From positions 682,001 to 746,000 of the forward strand of contig NZ_BAABRO010000002.1 in assembly GCF_039545035.1 (NCBI RefSeq): 64,000 nt of DNA. Direction: 5' to 3'. Below, piece by piece: positions 51,369 through 61,706 of the stretch (position 1 is its first letter; each line of letters starts with the position of its first letter). The notes beneath the pieces are model-generated. The model saw nothing but the letters and a program-made list of their open reading frames with translations. It was not told where the DNA came from and searched no databases. A program made the position numbers and the translations under genes. Source of the DNA: Novipirellula caenicola. GTDB lineage: Bacteria > Planctomycetota > Planctomycetia > Pirellulales > Pirellulaceae.

Positions 51369-53693
51369 CTATTCGCGTGAACCTTGCCGTTGGAAAGGCT
51401 CGCTTTGGATGATCGCGACCATCAGATAAGCGAACCGGTATTGATTGTCCTTCAATTCCTGGACGATCTTGTCGATGGCGCATTTATCATAATATTCGGT
51501 GCCGCGGCCGGTCGCATAAATCAGCATCTTCTCAGCCAAACAGCGAACAAATTGTTCACTCCGCTGACTCGAAAGCAGTTTGCGAAGATCGTCCACACCA
51601 TTGAACTGAGTTCCATCGGGCAATTTTCCCGATGGATCAATCGTGTCGCCTCCGTCGCGAGTTCGCCATTGCCCGATCGCATCAAAATTCTCGAGCGCAA
51701 ACCCCAGCGGATCCATCATGTTGTGACACGCGGCACAGGCGGGGTTTTCGCGATGCTGTTCCATCCGCTCACGCAGCGTGCCGCTCAATTTGCCTTTGTC
51801 TAACTCGGGAACGTTTGGGGGCGCTGGCGGTGGCGGGGTGTTCAGCAAATTGTCTAAGATCCATTTGCCTCGTTTGACAGGACTGGTTCGCGTTGGGTTA
51901 CTGGTCACCGTCAACACACTTGCATGGGTCAACAAACCGCCGCGTGGAGTGCCCTCGAGCGAGACTTTGCGAAACTGAGATCCGCTGACGCCTTTGATTC
52001 CATAAAATTTTGCCAGATCCTCGTTCATGTAACTGAACTTGCCGTCGAGCAGCGTGGTCACGGGCAGATTACCTCGCATCACCGCAGCGACAAAGGTCAG
52101 CGTTTCTCGCCGCATCCAGTGCCGCATCTCATCGTCGAACTCAGGGAATTGACGTTCATCCGGATTGACCGCGTCGAGGTTTCGCAGCTGCAACCATTGT
52201 CCAGCAAAGTTTTCAATGAACTGATTCGCACGAGGATCGACAATCATGTCACCCACCTTACGCAACAGCTCGCGGCGGTCACGAAGTTTGTTTTGATGGG
52301 CCATCGACAACAACTCGTCGTCCGGCATGCTGCTCCATAAAAAATACGAAATGCGGGTTGCCAATTCGTATTGATTGATCAGCGGCAGTTCGCCCGACGC
52401 ATCGGGCACCGCGTGTCGTTCGACTTTGAACAAGAAGTGCGGCGACACCAAAATTGCCTGCAGCGCTACTTGGATTGATTCTTCAAAACTGCCTCCGTCG
52501 GCACGGACCTGCGCGGCAAGTTCGGCCAACCGCCACACTTCGTTCTTGGTCGCGGGACGTCGAAACGCGCGGCTGGCCAACGGGGCTAACACTTGAGCCG
52601 TCGCTTGCTCGGGCGAAACCTTACTGCTCGGCCGCGTGAATATGATTTTCTTGTGCATCGCCGGCAACTCACCGACGGAAACCGGCAGCGACGATTCCTC
52701 TTGAGCAGACACATGCACGTGATACAGATGAAAGTTGCGATCGATTTTGCCCGCCACGTAAAAATCGTTGATAAAGCTGATCTCGATTTTTCGCGTGCCG
52801 CGGATCAGACGAAACTCGACGTCATACTTCTCCATCTTTTCACTAGGGATATCGACGACTTGGCTTTTCCTGCCGTCATCGACCTTGATTTTCACCGGTT
52901 CGTCGCCGCCCTGATCTCCACCTGCGGAAAGCGTCAACGTGTACTGTCCCGTAAAAGGAGCCTCAACTTCGAGCGTCACCGAACCGTGGCTGGACATGCT
53001 GATCCGGTGACCACGTTTGTACTTGTCCGCTCCATCCAACGCGGTCGCGGCCACATCGAGTTCATAGATTCGGGGCGGCAACGGCGTGCGAATGGTTTCA
53101 CCTGAAATCGTCTCGGCGGCGTCCAAGTATTTTTCTAACAAGATCGGCGGCAAAGAGAGCACATCGCCGATATTGTCAAAACCATACCCCACATCGTCTC
53201 CGGGGAATCCGAAAGCCGGTTGGTAGTCCACTCCCGTCAAATCTCGGATCGTGTTTCGGTATTCCTGACGGTTCAGCCGCCGCAGCACGACCTTTCCCGC
53301 GTTGGGATTTTGCACACAGTTGACCGCATTTGCGACCTGGTCCAATAGCGTGATCATTCGCTGACGCGTTGCCGCGTCCATGACGTCACCATCTTCGGGC
53401 GGCATGCTGCCGAGTTGGACTTGCGCGATCACGCGTTTCCACAAGCTGCGATTCGATTGCATCTTGGCTGCCGAATCGTCATCGACCAACGACAACTCGC
53501 TGCCCGAATCGTGACAGTCAAAACAATACGTGCGTAACAGCGGCATCAAGTCATCACGAAACGTCGCTTCATTGGACGGATCGTCGGCGTCAACCGAAAC
53601 CGCAAGCGATAAGACCGCGATCACGACCAGACTGATTCGCCGACCGGCCATAGGAAGCCGATTCGCGATCGTATTGAAAACGAACTCGATCAT
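51369..53693 (-). CDS. Planctomycete PSD-type protein (DUF1587/1595/1592/1588/1585) with cytochrome c motif
   Basis: 774 residues from ATG 53693 (upstream and downstream Mets also possible). After a signal peptide, a CFDCHD heme-binding motif (about 57) opens a cytochrome-like domain. DUF1587 follows (NRQEYRNTIRDLTGVDY), then a carbohydrate-binding-like beta domain (ITLEVEAPFTGQYTLTLSAGGD), DUF1595 (ASRAFRRPATKNEV), DUF1592 (YELATRISYFLWSSMPDDEL), DUF1588 (LTVTSNPTRTSPVKRGKWILDNLL) and DUF1585 (YATGRGTEYYDKCAIDKIV). A second CAACHNMM motif may bind heme too. Exported redox protein; partner of the DUF1552 gene 59 bases downstream. Confidence 0.9.
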   Translation of the reverse strand: MIEFVFNTIANRLPMAGRRISLVVIAVLSLAVSVDADDPSNEATFRDDLMPLLRTYCFDCHDSGSELSLVDDDSAAKMQSNRSLWKRVIAQVQLGSMPPEDGDVMDAATRQRMITLLDQVANAVNCVQNPNAGKVVLRRLNRQEYRNTIRDLTGVDYQPAFGFPGDDVGYGFDNIGDVLSLPPILLEKYLDAAETISGETIRTPLPPRIYELDVAATALDGADKYKRGHRISMSSHGSVTLEVEAPFTGQYTLTLSAGGDQGGDEPVKIKVDDGRKSQVVDIPSEKMEKYDVEFRLIRGTRKIEISFINDFYVAGKIDRNFHLYHVHVSAQEESSLPVSVGELPAMHKKIIFTRPSSKVSPEQATAQVLAPLASRAFRRPATKNEVWRLAELAAQVRADGGSFEESIQVALQAILVSPHFLFKVERHAVPDASGELPLINQYELATRISYFLWSSMPDDELLSMAHQNKLRDRRELLRKVGDMIVDPRANQFIENFAGQWLQLRNLDAVNPDERQFPEFDDEMRHWMRRETLTFVAAVMRGNLPVTTLLDGKFSYMNEDLAKFYGIKGVSGSQFRKVSLEGTPRGGLLTHASVLTVTSNPTRTSPVKRGKWILDNLLNTPPPPAPPNVPELDKGKLSGTLRERMEQHRENPACAACHNMMDPLGFALENFDAIGQWRTRDGGDTIDPSGKLPDGTQFNGVDDLRKLLSSQRSEQFVRCLAEKMLIYATGRGTEYYDKCAIDKIVQELKDNQYRFAYLMVAIIQSEPFQRQGSRE

Positions 53694-53772
53694 TCGTACT
53701 CGCAGGGTGGGATGGGGAGAGCGCGGGTAGGTTGGCGTTTCCATTATAAGAAATATTTTGCCACAGTGGCGA

Positions 53773-55500
53773 TCAATCTTCGTTGCTGCGAGTCAAATGG
53801 CCACTTCGATTGATCGCCAACAACAACCACATCATCACTGAAAAACTCATCATCATCCCCAGCAAACCGAAAACGCTCATTTCTTTCATACCCAACACTG
53901 ATTGCTCGGGGAACAGCAGTGGGGGCACCTTCATCGCCAAAAGCAGGGAGGATCCCAAGAACACCGCGCTTGCCATCAACCCCAACACCATCCGGTTGAC
54001 TGTTGGTCCGATCCGTTGATGTTCCAGCGTCAGCCGCATTTCGCCTCGGCGTGCTTGCTGCAGCAGCGTCAGCACCTCGTCCGGAACCACCTCGAAAAAG
54101 TGCTCGGCTTCGAGATAGATCCGTCTTGCTTGACGCACTCGTCGCCGCGGACTGAGTCGTCGCAGCATCGATTTACGAACAAATTGGTGCACGATATCGA
54201 GCGAGTCAAATCCGGCCCCCAACTCGCGTAGCGTCCCTTCCAACGAGATCAACATCTTCAACAACAACGCCGATTGGCTGGGCAATTGAATTGCATGCCG
54301 ATGCAAAATGTCACTCAATTCGTTTAACGCACCGGTCAAATCAAAGTCGCTTAGATGTTGCCGCCCATACGTCCCCACAAATTCGGCAACGTCAATCGCT
54401 AACAACGATTCGTCCAACGTGGGCGGAGCGTCTCCGATACGGCGAATCAACCGAGTCAACCGGTTCTGGTCACCGGTGGCAATACAGCCCATCATCTCTT
54501 CGATGCTTTCGCGAAGCGTTTCATCGATGCGGCCGACCATCCCAAAGTCGAGGATCCCCAACCGCCCGTCGCGGAGCAACAACAGGTTTCCGAGGTGAGG
54601 ATCCGCGTGAAATAGCCCCTCATCAAAAATCATCGTCAAGTAGATGCGGGCGATCGATTCGGAAAGCTGGTGCCGCTCACCATCAAGCGTAGCATCGACC
54701 GTCAATACACCCCCGTGATGGCTGTCGGACAAAACTTTCGAAAGTGGCTCGCCAGCCAATTCGTCCATCACCAACACGCGTCGGGTGCAGAGTTCGCGGA
54801 CGGGCTTTGGAACCACCACCTTGGTGCTTTGCGACGAAAGCATCTCGGCGAATACCTCGAGGTTTTGTCGTTCGCGTCCGAAGTCCAATTCACGCTGCAA
54901 CATGGTGGACATCTGGGACACCATTTGGCATGGCCCCCAAGCGGCGAACCCCTCGACCCGTTCGGCGAGCTGGGCAAGACCGCCAAGCACTTCCATGTCT
55001 TGCCGAACGGTGCGTTCGATATCGGCGCGTTGGACTTTGATCACGACGTGGCGACCATCGTTCAGCGTTGCGCGATGGACTTGTCCGATCGACGCGGTGG
55101 CAAGCGGATTGGGATCGATGAATTGAAATTGGCTAAGGTATTGTTCGCCCAATTCCTTGGTCAGCGTCTGACGCACTTTTTCGATCGCATCAGGCTGAAC
55201 ATCCGCGCGCAGTCGCTTTAGTTCGTTCCCCAACTGCGGACCGACGATATCGGGTCGTGCCGCCAAGATTTGGCCCAGCTTGATAAAGGTCGGGCCAAGA
55301 TCGGTCAACGCCATCCGCACCCGTTCTTCGCTCGAGTATTGCGACAGCGGTACTCCGCTAGAATCCTTGAACGAATCGCGAAACGGCAAACTTTGATAAC
55401 GGCTCAGCCAATCGGCCAGACCATAGCGACGCAGCACCGCCAAGATCTCTCGCCACCGCTTCAAATTGCGGTACAGCTGCGGGATGGCAGTGATTTTCAT
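53773..55500 (-). CDS. UbiB/ABC1 atypical kinase family protein
   Basis: 575 residues from ATG 55500. The UbiB hallmarks are present: KxGQ in IKLGQILAARPDI, the Ala-rich loop ASIGQVHRA, VIKVQR Lys, EL...RELDFG, HADPHLGNLLL and DFGMVG. Two C-terminal transmembrane helices follow. The protein is an ADCK-type ATPase/kinase linked to isoprenoid-quinone biosynthesis or lipid handling. No ubiquinone genes are adjacent. Divergent from the ABC permease. Confidence 0.9.
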   Translation of the reverse strand: MKITAIPQLYRNLKRWREILAVLRRYGLADWLSRYQSLPFRDSFKDSSGVPLSQYSSEERVRMALTDLGPTFIKLGQILAARPDIVGPQLGNELKRLRADVQPDAIEKVRQTLTKELGEQYLSQFQFIDPNPLATASIGQVHRATLNDGRHVVIKVQRADIERTVRQDMEVLGGLAQLAERVEGFAAWGPCQMVSQMSTMLQRELDFGRERQNLEVFAEMLSSQSTKVVVPKPVRELCTRRVLVMDELAGEPLSKVLSDSHHGGVLTVDATLDGERHQLSESIARIYLTMIFDEGLFHADPHLGNLLLLRDGRLGILDFGMVGRIDETLRESIEEMMGCIATGDQNRLTRLIRRIGDAPPTLDESLLAIDVAEFVGTYGRQHLSDFDLTGALNELSDILHRHAIQLPSQSALLLKMLISLEGTLRELGAGFDSLDIVHQFVRKSMLRRLSPRRRVRQARRIYLEAEHFFEVVPDEVLTLLQQARRGEMRLTLEHQRIGPTVNRMVLGLMASAVFLGSSLLLAMKVPPLLFPEQSVLGMKEMSVFGLLGMMMSFSVMMWLLLAINRSGHLTRSNED

Positions 55501-55669
55501 TAACAAAACGAAACGCCGATCGGTGAGGGAAAGTGATGCGCAGGAAAACGGGGGGCAGCGGTGGCAAAACGCCAACCATTCCCACTGCCTAGGGGGACTT
55601 TGCTACATTCACACCATTCTAATGTGAAACACTCTAAAACCATTCGCTGTTTAACAGGAGATCTTGTCT

Positions 55670-57199
55670 TTGGATTGGTGGGAACCGCTTTTATCGACTT
55701 TGCGGCTCATAACCGTCACAATCGTTGGTTCGCTCGCCATCGGGGTGCCCGCGGCGTGGGCGGCGTCGACGCTGGCCCGCTGCGGCCGGTCGGGCCAGAT
55801 TGTTGCCAAGGGGTTCGTGATGGCGGCGATCGCGGCGATCGCGATTCCCATGATTTTGCATGCCGCCGCCTGGGAAGCAACGGCGGGAAAATTCGGCTGG
55901 CTGCCGCTGACTCAAACGGCAACGCAGTCGTGGGGCGGATTTGCAGGTCTGGTCGCTTGCGGTTGGATCCATAGCGTCTTTGGTGCCGCGATTGTCGCGA
56001 TCGCCACATGGCACGGCACATCGCGGGTCCCCGTATCGATTCTCGAAAACGCGTCGATCGATACCACGTCGCTGCGATGTTGGTGGACGATCCAGTTGCC
56101 GCTGGCGTGGCCCTGGGTGCTCGCCGCGACGATTTTGAACGCGTCGCTTGCCGCTACCGAGATGACCGTCGTCAATCTGTATAGCTATCGCACCATTGCC
56201 GACCAATTTTATCTGTTGTATGCCGTCAATCCGGATCTCGTTTCGATCGCTACCACCACCGCGCTGCCGCTCGGTTTTGCGGTCGCGCTAGTCACCGTGC
56301 TGCTTGGTCGCATGCGAACACGCCAAACGGACTATCGCGGCGAGCATGGCAGATGGCCCAGCACACCGAATCTGTTCGACCGCCCGTCACGCGGGGTTCA
56401 AATCATTGCAGCGGTCATTTTGACCATGTGCGTCGTTGTGATGTTTGTGTTACCAGTCGCCGGATTGGTAGCCAAAGTGGGGCACGATGTGATTGTCGAT
56501 GGCGAGCAACGGGTTGCCTATTGGTCGATGTCGCGATCGCTGCACGAATTGGCTGCCGCGCCGACAACGTTTGCCTCGGAATATCAATGGACGGCGATAT
56601 TGGGAATCTGCACCGGCATCTTCGCCACGCTGATCGCTTGGCCGCTTGCCGCGGTCGGTCGCCAACGCCCCCGTTTCGAATCCGTTGTCGACGCATTGAC
56701 GATCCTGCTTTTCTGTATCCCCGGTCCCTTGATTGGAATGTTGGTTGTCCAGACGTTTCAGTTTCCGATCCCCGGTTTTCGCTTTCTCTATGAAACCACG
56801 ATCCTGCCGACGGTGTTGGCGATGTCGGTCCGCGCCCTCACGATTGCCTATTGGATTCTGCGATCCGGTTACCACGGCATTGCCGATAGCGTATGGCTTA
56901 GTGCGAGATTGGACCTGAGTCTCGGGCGTCGGGTCTGGCAGGTCGATCGCCCCTTGATGGCGCGAAGCGTCGTCATTGCCATGCTGGCCGCAGGCATCAT
57001 CGCATCGGGCGACGTTCCGGTCACGTTGCCAGTCGCTCCGCCCGGGGTGTCGACCGTGGGAACCCGGCTGTTTGGATTGCTGCACAGCGGGGCTCGATAC
57101 CAGGAAGCCGCGTTGGCGCTGTGGTATCTAGGCTTCATCGGGCTTGGGATCACGCTGGTTCGCACCTTGACCCGCTTCCGATCTGATAGAATCCAATGA
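55670..57199 (+). CDS. Two-module ABC transporter permease (Fe(III)/thiamine-type)
   Basis: About 509 residues from TTG 55670, 9 bases after AGGAG; TTG 55664 is also in frame. About twelve hydrophobic helices form two fused BPD_transp-1 modules of the FbpB/ThiP kind (for example LPLAWPWVLAATILNASLAATEMTVVNLY, with the EAA-like loop, and later VDRPLMARSVVIAMLAAGIIASGDVPVT). Such permeases import iron or other small solutes with an ATPase and a binding protein. Neither partner is next to it, so it is an orphan here; the substrate is unknown. Confidence 0.8.
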   Translation: MDWWEPLLSTLRLITVTIVGSLAIGVPAAWAASTLARCGRSGQIVAKGFVMAAIAAIAIPMILHAAAWEATAGKFGWLPLTQTATQSWGGFAGLVACGWIHSVFGAAIVAIATWHGTSRVPVSILENASIDTTSLRCWWTIQLPLAWPWVLAATILNASLAATEMTVVNLYSYRTIADQFYLLYAVNPDLVSIATTTALPLGFAVALVTVLLGRMRTRQTDYRGEHGRWPSTPNLFDRPSRGVQIIAAVILTMCVVVMFVLPVAGLVAKVGHDVIVDGEQRVAYWSMSRSLHELAAAPTTFASEYQWTAILGICTGIFATLIAWPLAAVGRQRPRFESVVDALTILLFCIPGPLIGMLVVQTFQFPIPGFRFLYETTILPTVLAMSVRALTIAYWILRSGYHGIADSVWLSARLDLSLGRRVWQVDRPLMARSVVIAMLAAGIIASGDVPVTLPVAPPGVSTVGTRLFGLLHSGARYQEAALALWYLGFIGLGITLVRTLTRFRSDRIQ

Positions 57200-57356
57200 A
57201 CCGTGGTGTATAGACTTTCGGCCGATTGGCCTACCCGAGCTTGCCGCACGCCATTATTTCCCCCAATCCAGCCTCCTCCAAATCCTGCCTTGGCCGGTCC
57301 TGCTCTTTGCCGGTCCTATCGTTCCAATTTCCCCCCTTCCTTCAATCTGACTCGCC

Positions 57357-59483
57357 ATGCACTCACGAATTCGCACCGCAGCCGCCTATTGCCTGCTTTT
57401 TTTCGCTGCTTACGCCAACGCAGCCGATCCCCGTGATACCGCGAACAAGCCCGACACTAAAACGATCGTAGACACTGAATCAATCGTGGACACCGGTCGT
57501 GGCGATCAACTTGTCAATGAATACTTTCGCCGCGAAACCGAATTCATCAGTGCCACCACGTTTGCGGACATCAAAACACTCGACGATTGGGAACAACGCC
57601 GTGATGGTTACCGCGATCAACTGCACGAGATGCTCGGACTCTCGCCGCTACCCGAACGCACGCCGTTATCGCCTGTGGTCACCGGTTCAGCGACCGCCGA
57701 GGACGTGGTGGTCGAGAATGTCCATTTTCAATCGATGCCAGGCCTGTACGTGACCGGAAACCTTTACCGGCCCGCGAAACAGGACGGCCCACTTCCAGCG
57801 ATCCTGTACGTTTGCGGGCATGGCAAAGTAAAGAAGGACGGAATCAGTTACGGCAACAAAACCTACTACCAATATCATGGCGGCTGGTTTGCCCGTAACG
57901 GCTATGTATGTTTGACCATCGACACGATTCAGTTGGGCGAAATCGAAGGGATTCATCATGGCACGTATCGTGAAGGGGCGTGGTGGTGGAACAATCGCGG
58001 CTACACCCCCGCCGGTGTCGAAGCTTGGAACGGGATTCGGGCACTGGATTATTTACAGTCTCGGCCTGAGGTCGACGGCGAACGGCTAGGGGTGACAGGT
58101 CGCAGCGGAGGCGGGGCTTATTCGTGGTACATCGCCGCCTTGGACGAACGCGTGAAGGCCGCTGTCCCCGTGGCCGGCATCACCTCGCTTGAAAATCATG
58201 TTGTCGATGGTTGTGTCGAAGGTCATTGCGATTGCATGTACATGGTCAACACCTACCGATGGGATTATCCGATGGTCGCCGCGCTGATCGCGCCACGTCC
58301 GTTGTTGATCTCGAATACCGACAAAGACTCGATCTTTCCGCTCGACGGAGTAGTCGACGTCTATTCCAAGGTACGTTCGATCTACAAGCTATACGACCAG
58401 GAAAAGAACATTGGGTTGCACATCACCGAAGGCCCTCACACCGATACTCAGGAACTTCGTATCCACGCGTTTCGGTGGTTCAATCGCCATCTGAGATCTG
58501 ACAACGCGCTGATCAACACGACCGCGACGCCGCTGTTTGAAATCGAGCAGTTAAAGGTGTTCGATTCGCTGCCGCACGATGAGCGGGTTACCAGTATCGA
58601 CGAAACATTTGTCCCCCAATGGGATTCCAAAACCTCTGGAAAAACCAACAAGTCAACATCGGAGCAGCATGATCAGTGCATTTCACTTTTGAAAAGCAAA
58701 ACGTTTGGCGGTTGGCCCGCCGTCGCCGAATCGCTCGATACGAAAACGATCGCAGAACAACAAATCGATGGGATGAACGTCGCTGCAATCGAGTTCACCT
58801 CGCAGTCGCCCTACCGTTTGCCCCTGTTCACGGTGGCCCCAGCGTCATCGGAACAGGCGACGATGGTGAACGTGGTTGTCTTGGACCAACAATCGTGGCA
58901 ACGCGTCGCCACGGGATTGGCCGTTGCGATGCCGCAGCGGTTTCGCGGCGTCACAGCCGATAACGAAACGTGGAAACAATTGCGAGACGACTCGCTAGTC
59001 GCGCCCACGGTCTACGTGGCTCCTCGCGGGGTGGGATTCACCGAATGGACACGTGATCCGGTTCGCCGGACTCACATCCGCCGACGTTTCATGTTGCTCG
59101 GCCAAACCGCAGCGGGAATGCAAATTTATGACGTGCTTCGAGCGTTGCAGGCGATTGAGACATTGCCTGCGTTTGAATCCGCGAAATGGACGCTCCACGG
59201 CCGAGCGGAATCAGCCGCTTGGTCGCTACTGGCCAGCCTATTCAACGACCGAGTCAACAAACTCTCTTTGGCAGATCTGCCGATTACAAACCGTGACGCT
59301 CCCGATTTGCTGAACATCAGCAAGTTCACCGAAATGTCCCAAATCGCGGCAATGGCCGCCAATCGAGTGCAGAAAATGGAGATCAGCGGCAGCAATGTGG
59401 AACAGTGGAAAGCGGAGTTTTCGGAGATAAAAAACGAGGACCTGGGCGTCACATTTTCCAACGATTTGTCGAACGGACGCTAA
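57357..59483 (+). CDS. Exported alpha/beta hydrolase (acetyl xylan esterase-like)
   Basis: 708 residues with a signal peptide (IRTAAAYCLLFFAAYANAAD). The alpha/beta hydrolase core (about 70-370) shows PAILYVCGHG, GVTGRSGGGAYSWYIAALDERVKAAVPVAG with the nucleophile Ser near 249, Asp in ISNTDKDSIFP near 320, and His in EGPHTDTQELRIHAF near 360. The C-terminal about 300 residues form a second, weakly conserved hydrolase-like half. Similar planctomycete proteins are annotated as acetyl xylan esterases acting on polysaccharide esters; the exact substrate is uncertain. Confidence 0.85.
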   Translation: MHSRIRTAAAYCLLFFAAYANAADPRDTANKPDTKTIVDTESIVDTGRGDQLVNEYFRRETEFISATTFADIKTLDDWEQRRDGYRDQLHEMLGLSPLPERTPLSPVVTGSATAEDVVVENVHFQSMPGLYVTGNLYRPAKQDGPLPAILYVCGHGKVKKDGISYGNKTYYQYHGGWFARNGYVCLTIDTIQLGEIEGIHHGTYREGAWWWNNRGYTPAGVEAWNGIRALDYLQSRPEVDGERLGVTGRSGGGAYSWYIAALDERVKAAVPVAGITSLENHVVDGCVEGHCDCMYMVNTYRWDYPMVAALIAPRPLLISNTDKDSIFPLDGVVDVYSKVRSIYKLYDQEKNIGLHITEGPHTDTQELRIHAFRWFNRHLRSDNALINTTATPLFEIEQLKVFDSLPHDERVTSIDETFVPQWDSKTSGKTNKSTSEQHDQCISLLKSKTFGGWPAVAESLDTKTIAEQQIDGMNVAAIEFTSQSPYRLPLFTVAPASSEQATMVNVVVLDQQSWQRVATGLAVAMPQRFRGVTADNETWKQLRDDSLVAPTVYVAPRGVGFTEWTRDPVRRTHIRRRFMLLGQTAAGMQIYDVLRALQAIETLPAFESAKWTLHGRAESAAWSLLASLFNDRVNKLSLADLPITNRDAPDLLNISKFTEMSQIAAMAANRVQKMEISGSNVEQWKAEFSEIKNEDLGVTFSNDLSNGR

Positions 59484-59596
59484 AAATCGCGGATTTTCGC
59501 TGCACGGATTTCTCTCAGCAATGCCGCCTGCGTTCCCCCCACAACTTGGTTGTCTGGCGAGATCGACGTGACCACGACTACAATGAGGTAGAGTTC

Positions 59597-59620
59597 GCTT
59601 GATCGGTTCGCTGATCAAGC
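59597..59620. terminator. Perfect stem-loop between hydrolase and DUF1570 genes
   Basis: GCTTGATC (59597-59604) pairs with GATCAAGC (59613-59620) across an 8-base loop, followed by TTT. Just after the hydrolase stop, AAAATC-GCG-GATTTT (59483-59497) forms another small palindrome. Either could end the upstream transcript; neither has a strong T tract. Confidence 0.4.
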
Positions 59621-59663
59621 TTTCGCTGCTCGTCTTCAAGGTCATCGAAGGAACACGTCACGG

Positions 59664-60761
59664 ATGCTTCAAACCGTCACCCCACTTCTATTCATCGGCT
59701 CTCTCCTGATCATGCTCGGCAGCGGCAATGCGTGCGGCTTCGAGACGATCCAGTTCAAACCTGGGACAGGATCCGATGACACCGCTCCGCCCCGCACGGT
59801 GGTAGGGGAGTTGTTGGTCGAGGCACAGGATGGGGGGCTGTTGGTTCAGGCAGACGACGGACGGATCTGGACGATCCAGCCCGAAAATTTAATCAAACGC
59901 ACAAGCAACTCAGACCCTCTCGTCCCGATCAGTGACGAGCAGATGATCCAGCGAATGACCAAAGAGATGCCGCCGGGATTTTCGGTTTATCAAACGGCAA
60001 ACTATTTGATCATTCATAACACTGACGAAAATCACGCCCGGTTGGTGGGAAGTTTGTTCGAACAATTGTATCGCAGTTTTTTTTCCTACTGGAAAAATCA
60101 GCGGTGGGAATTGCCTGAACCGCGGTTTCCCTTGGTCGCGTTGTTGTTGGATGACCACGATTCGTTCCTACAGCACGCAAAAAACGAAATTGGTGAATCG
60201 GCAAATTCGGTCATCGGTTATTACCATCTCGCCAGCAACCGGATGACCACGTTTAATGTTCCTAATTGGGAGCGAAACATTGCCACGATCATTCATGAAG
60301 CGACCCATCAACTCGCCTACAACTGTGGCCTGCAGCGGCGTTTTGCTGACAACCCGATGTGGGTCAGCGAAGGCTTGGCGATGTTTTTTGAATCACCCGA
60401 CCGTCGTAATGCGAAGGGATGGCGAGGCATTGGACGCGTCAACCAAAAAAACCTAGCACGCTGGAACAGCTATCTGCCAACCCGCCCCGATGAATCGCTG
60501 GCGACGCTGATCGCCGATGACTCGCGATTCCGCAGCCCCGCCACAGCCGCCGATGCGTATGGCGAAGGCTGGGCGTTGACCTATTTCCTGCTCAAGACGC
60601 ACCGCGAAGAATTCGTCAACTACCTGCGACAGCTCAGCGAAGTCAAACCGCTTGTCGAGTTAAGTAAACGCGAACGCATTGCGATGTTTGAAACGGCGTT
60701 TGACACCACGCTCGAAAAGCTCGACAAACAATTTCTGACCTACATGCGCCGCGTACGTTAG
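59664..60761 (+). CDS. DUF1570 zinc metallopeptidase-like protein
   Basis: 365 residues with a signal peptide (TPLLFIGSLLIMLGSGNACG). The gluzincin motif HEATHQ (His211) and the downstream Glu in WVSEGLAMFF (about 235) identify a DUF1570-type zinc peptidase fold. The N-terminal part has an SH3-like strand pattern (VGELLVEAQDGGLLVQADDGRIWTI). Probably periplasmic. Substrate unknown. It follows the hydrolase gene in the same orientation, with a hairpin in between. Confidence 0.9.
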   Translation: MLQTVTPLLFIGSLLIMLGSGNACGFETIQFKPGTGSDDTAPPRTVVGELLVEAQDGGLLVQADDGRIWTIQPENLIKRTSNSDPLVPISDEQMIQRMTKEMPPGFSVYQTANYLIIHNTDENHARLVGSLFEQLYRSFFSYWKNQRWELPEPRFPLVALLLDDHDSFLQHAKNEIGESANSVIGYYHLASNRMTTFNVPNWERNIATIIHEATHQLAYNCGLQRRFADNPMWVSEGLAMFFESPDRRNAKGWRGIGRVNQKNLARWNSYLPTRPDESLATLIADDSRFRSPATAADAYGEGWALTYFLLKTHREEFVNYLRQLSEVKPLVELSKRERIAMFETAFDTTLEKLDKQFLTYMRRVR

Positions 60762-60805
60762 CGCCGGACACGCATGGGACGCGCTGGGCGGAATTCGGCT
60801 GCCAC

Positions 60806-61705
60806 TTAAAACAGACTTGGCACAAACATTCGCTCAGGCATTTGGATGCGTTGGTAATCGTCGCTTCGTTCGCGCTGCGGCAATTCAATACTCTCGGTTT
60901 GCACCTCGGTGTAGGGCACTTGGCTCAAAAAGTGGGTGATGCAATTAAGTCTTGCTCGCTTCTTGTCTACCGCATCCACGATCCACCATGGTGCATGAGC
61001 GGTATGCGTTCGCTCGAGCATGATTTCTTTTGCGATCGTGTACTGTTCCCAGCGTTTGCGTGATTCCAAATCCATCGGACTCAATTTCCACTGTTTCAAT
61101 GGGTCGTGAATGCGGCATTGAAAGCGAAACTGCTGCTCTTCGTCGGTGATCGAAAGCCAGTATTTGATCAGAATGATTCCCGAATCGACCAACATTCGTT
61201 CGAACTCGGGAGCAGTGCGAAGAAAATGCTCATATTCGTTGTCGGTACAAAACCCCATCACTCGCTCGACTCCGGCGCGGTTGTACCAACTGCGATCGAA
61301 CAGGGCGATTTCACCGGCGCCGGGAAGATGGTTGACGTAACGCTGAAAATACCACTGGGTCTTTTCTCGCTCGTTGGGGGCCGGCAGCGCGACGACACGG
61401 CACACGCGTGGATTCAATCGCTGGGTGATTCGCTTGATTACGCCTCCTTTGCCCGCCGCGTCACGCCCTTCGAACAATACGGCGACACGCGTGCCGGTGG
61501 CAACCACCCAATCTTGCAGCTTGACCAGTTCCTCCTGCAGCCTTAGCAGCTCGACAAAGTAGCGACGGCGAAACCGTGACTTACGGTCCGCCAAATTGGG
61601 ACGCGCGTCCTCGGTCATCGCATCTTCGCGTTCCAGTTCGAGCTCTTCATCAATCGAATCCAAGATCTCGTCTCGGATACGTGAATACAGTGCTTCCCCC
61701 ATCAT
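60806..61705 (-). CDS. ppk2: Polyphosphate kinase 2
   Basis: 299 residues from ATG 61705, one base after the pstB stop (a second ATG follows immediately). PPK2 features: Walker A-like FEGRDAAGKGGVIKRI, Walker B-like ALFDRSWYNRAGVERVMGF, and the lid LDLESRKRWEQYTIAKE-type segment. It transfers phosphate between polyphosphate and nucleotides. The adjacent pst genes suggest the link is between phosphate uptake and polyphosphate storage or use. Confidence 0.9.
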   Translation of the reverse strand: MMGEALYSRIRDEILDSIDEELELEREDAMTEDARPNLADRKSRFRRRYFVELLRLQEELVKLQDWVVATGTRVAVLFEGRDAAGKGGVIKRITQRLNPRVCRVVALPAPNEREKTQWYFQRYVNHLPGAGEIALFDRSWYNRAGVERVMGFCTDNEYEHFLRTAPEFERMLVDSGIILIKYWLSITDEEQQFRFQCRIHDPLKQWKLSPMDLESRKRWEQYTIAKEIMLERTHTAHAPWWIVDAVDKKRARLNCITHFLSQVPYTEVQTESIELPQRERSDDYQRIQMPERMFVPSLF

Positions 61706-61706
61706 C

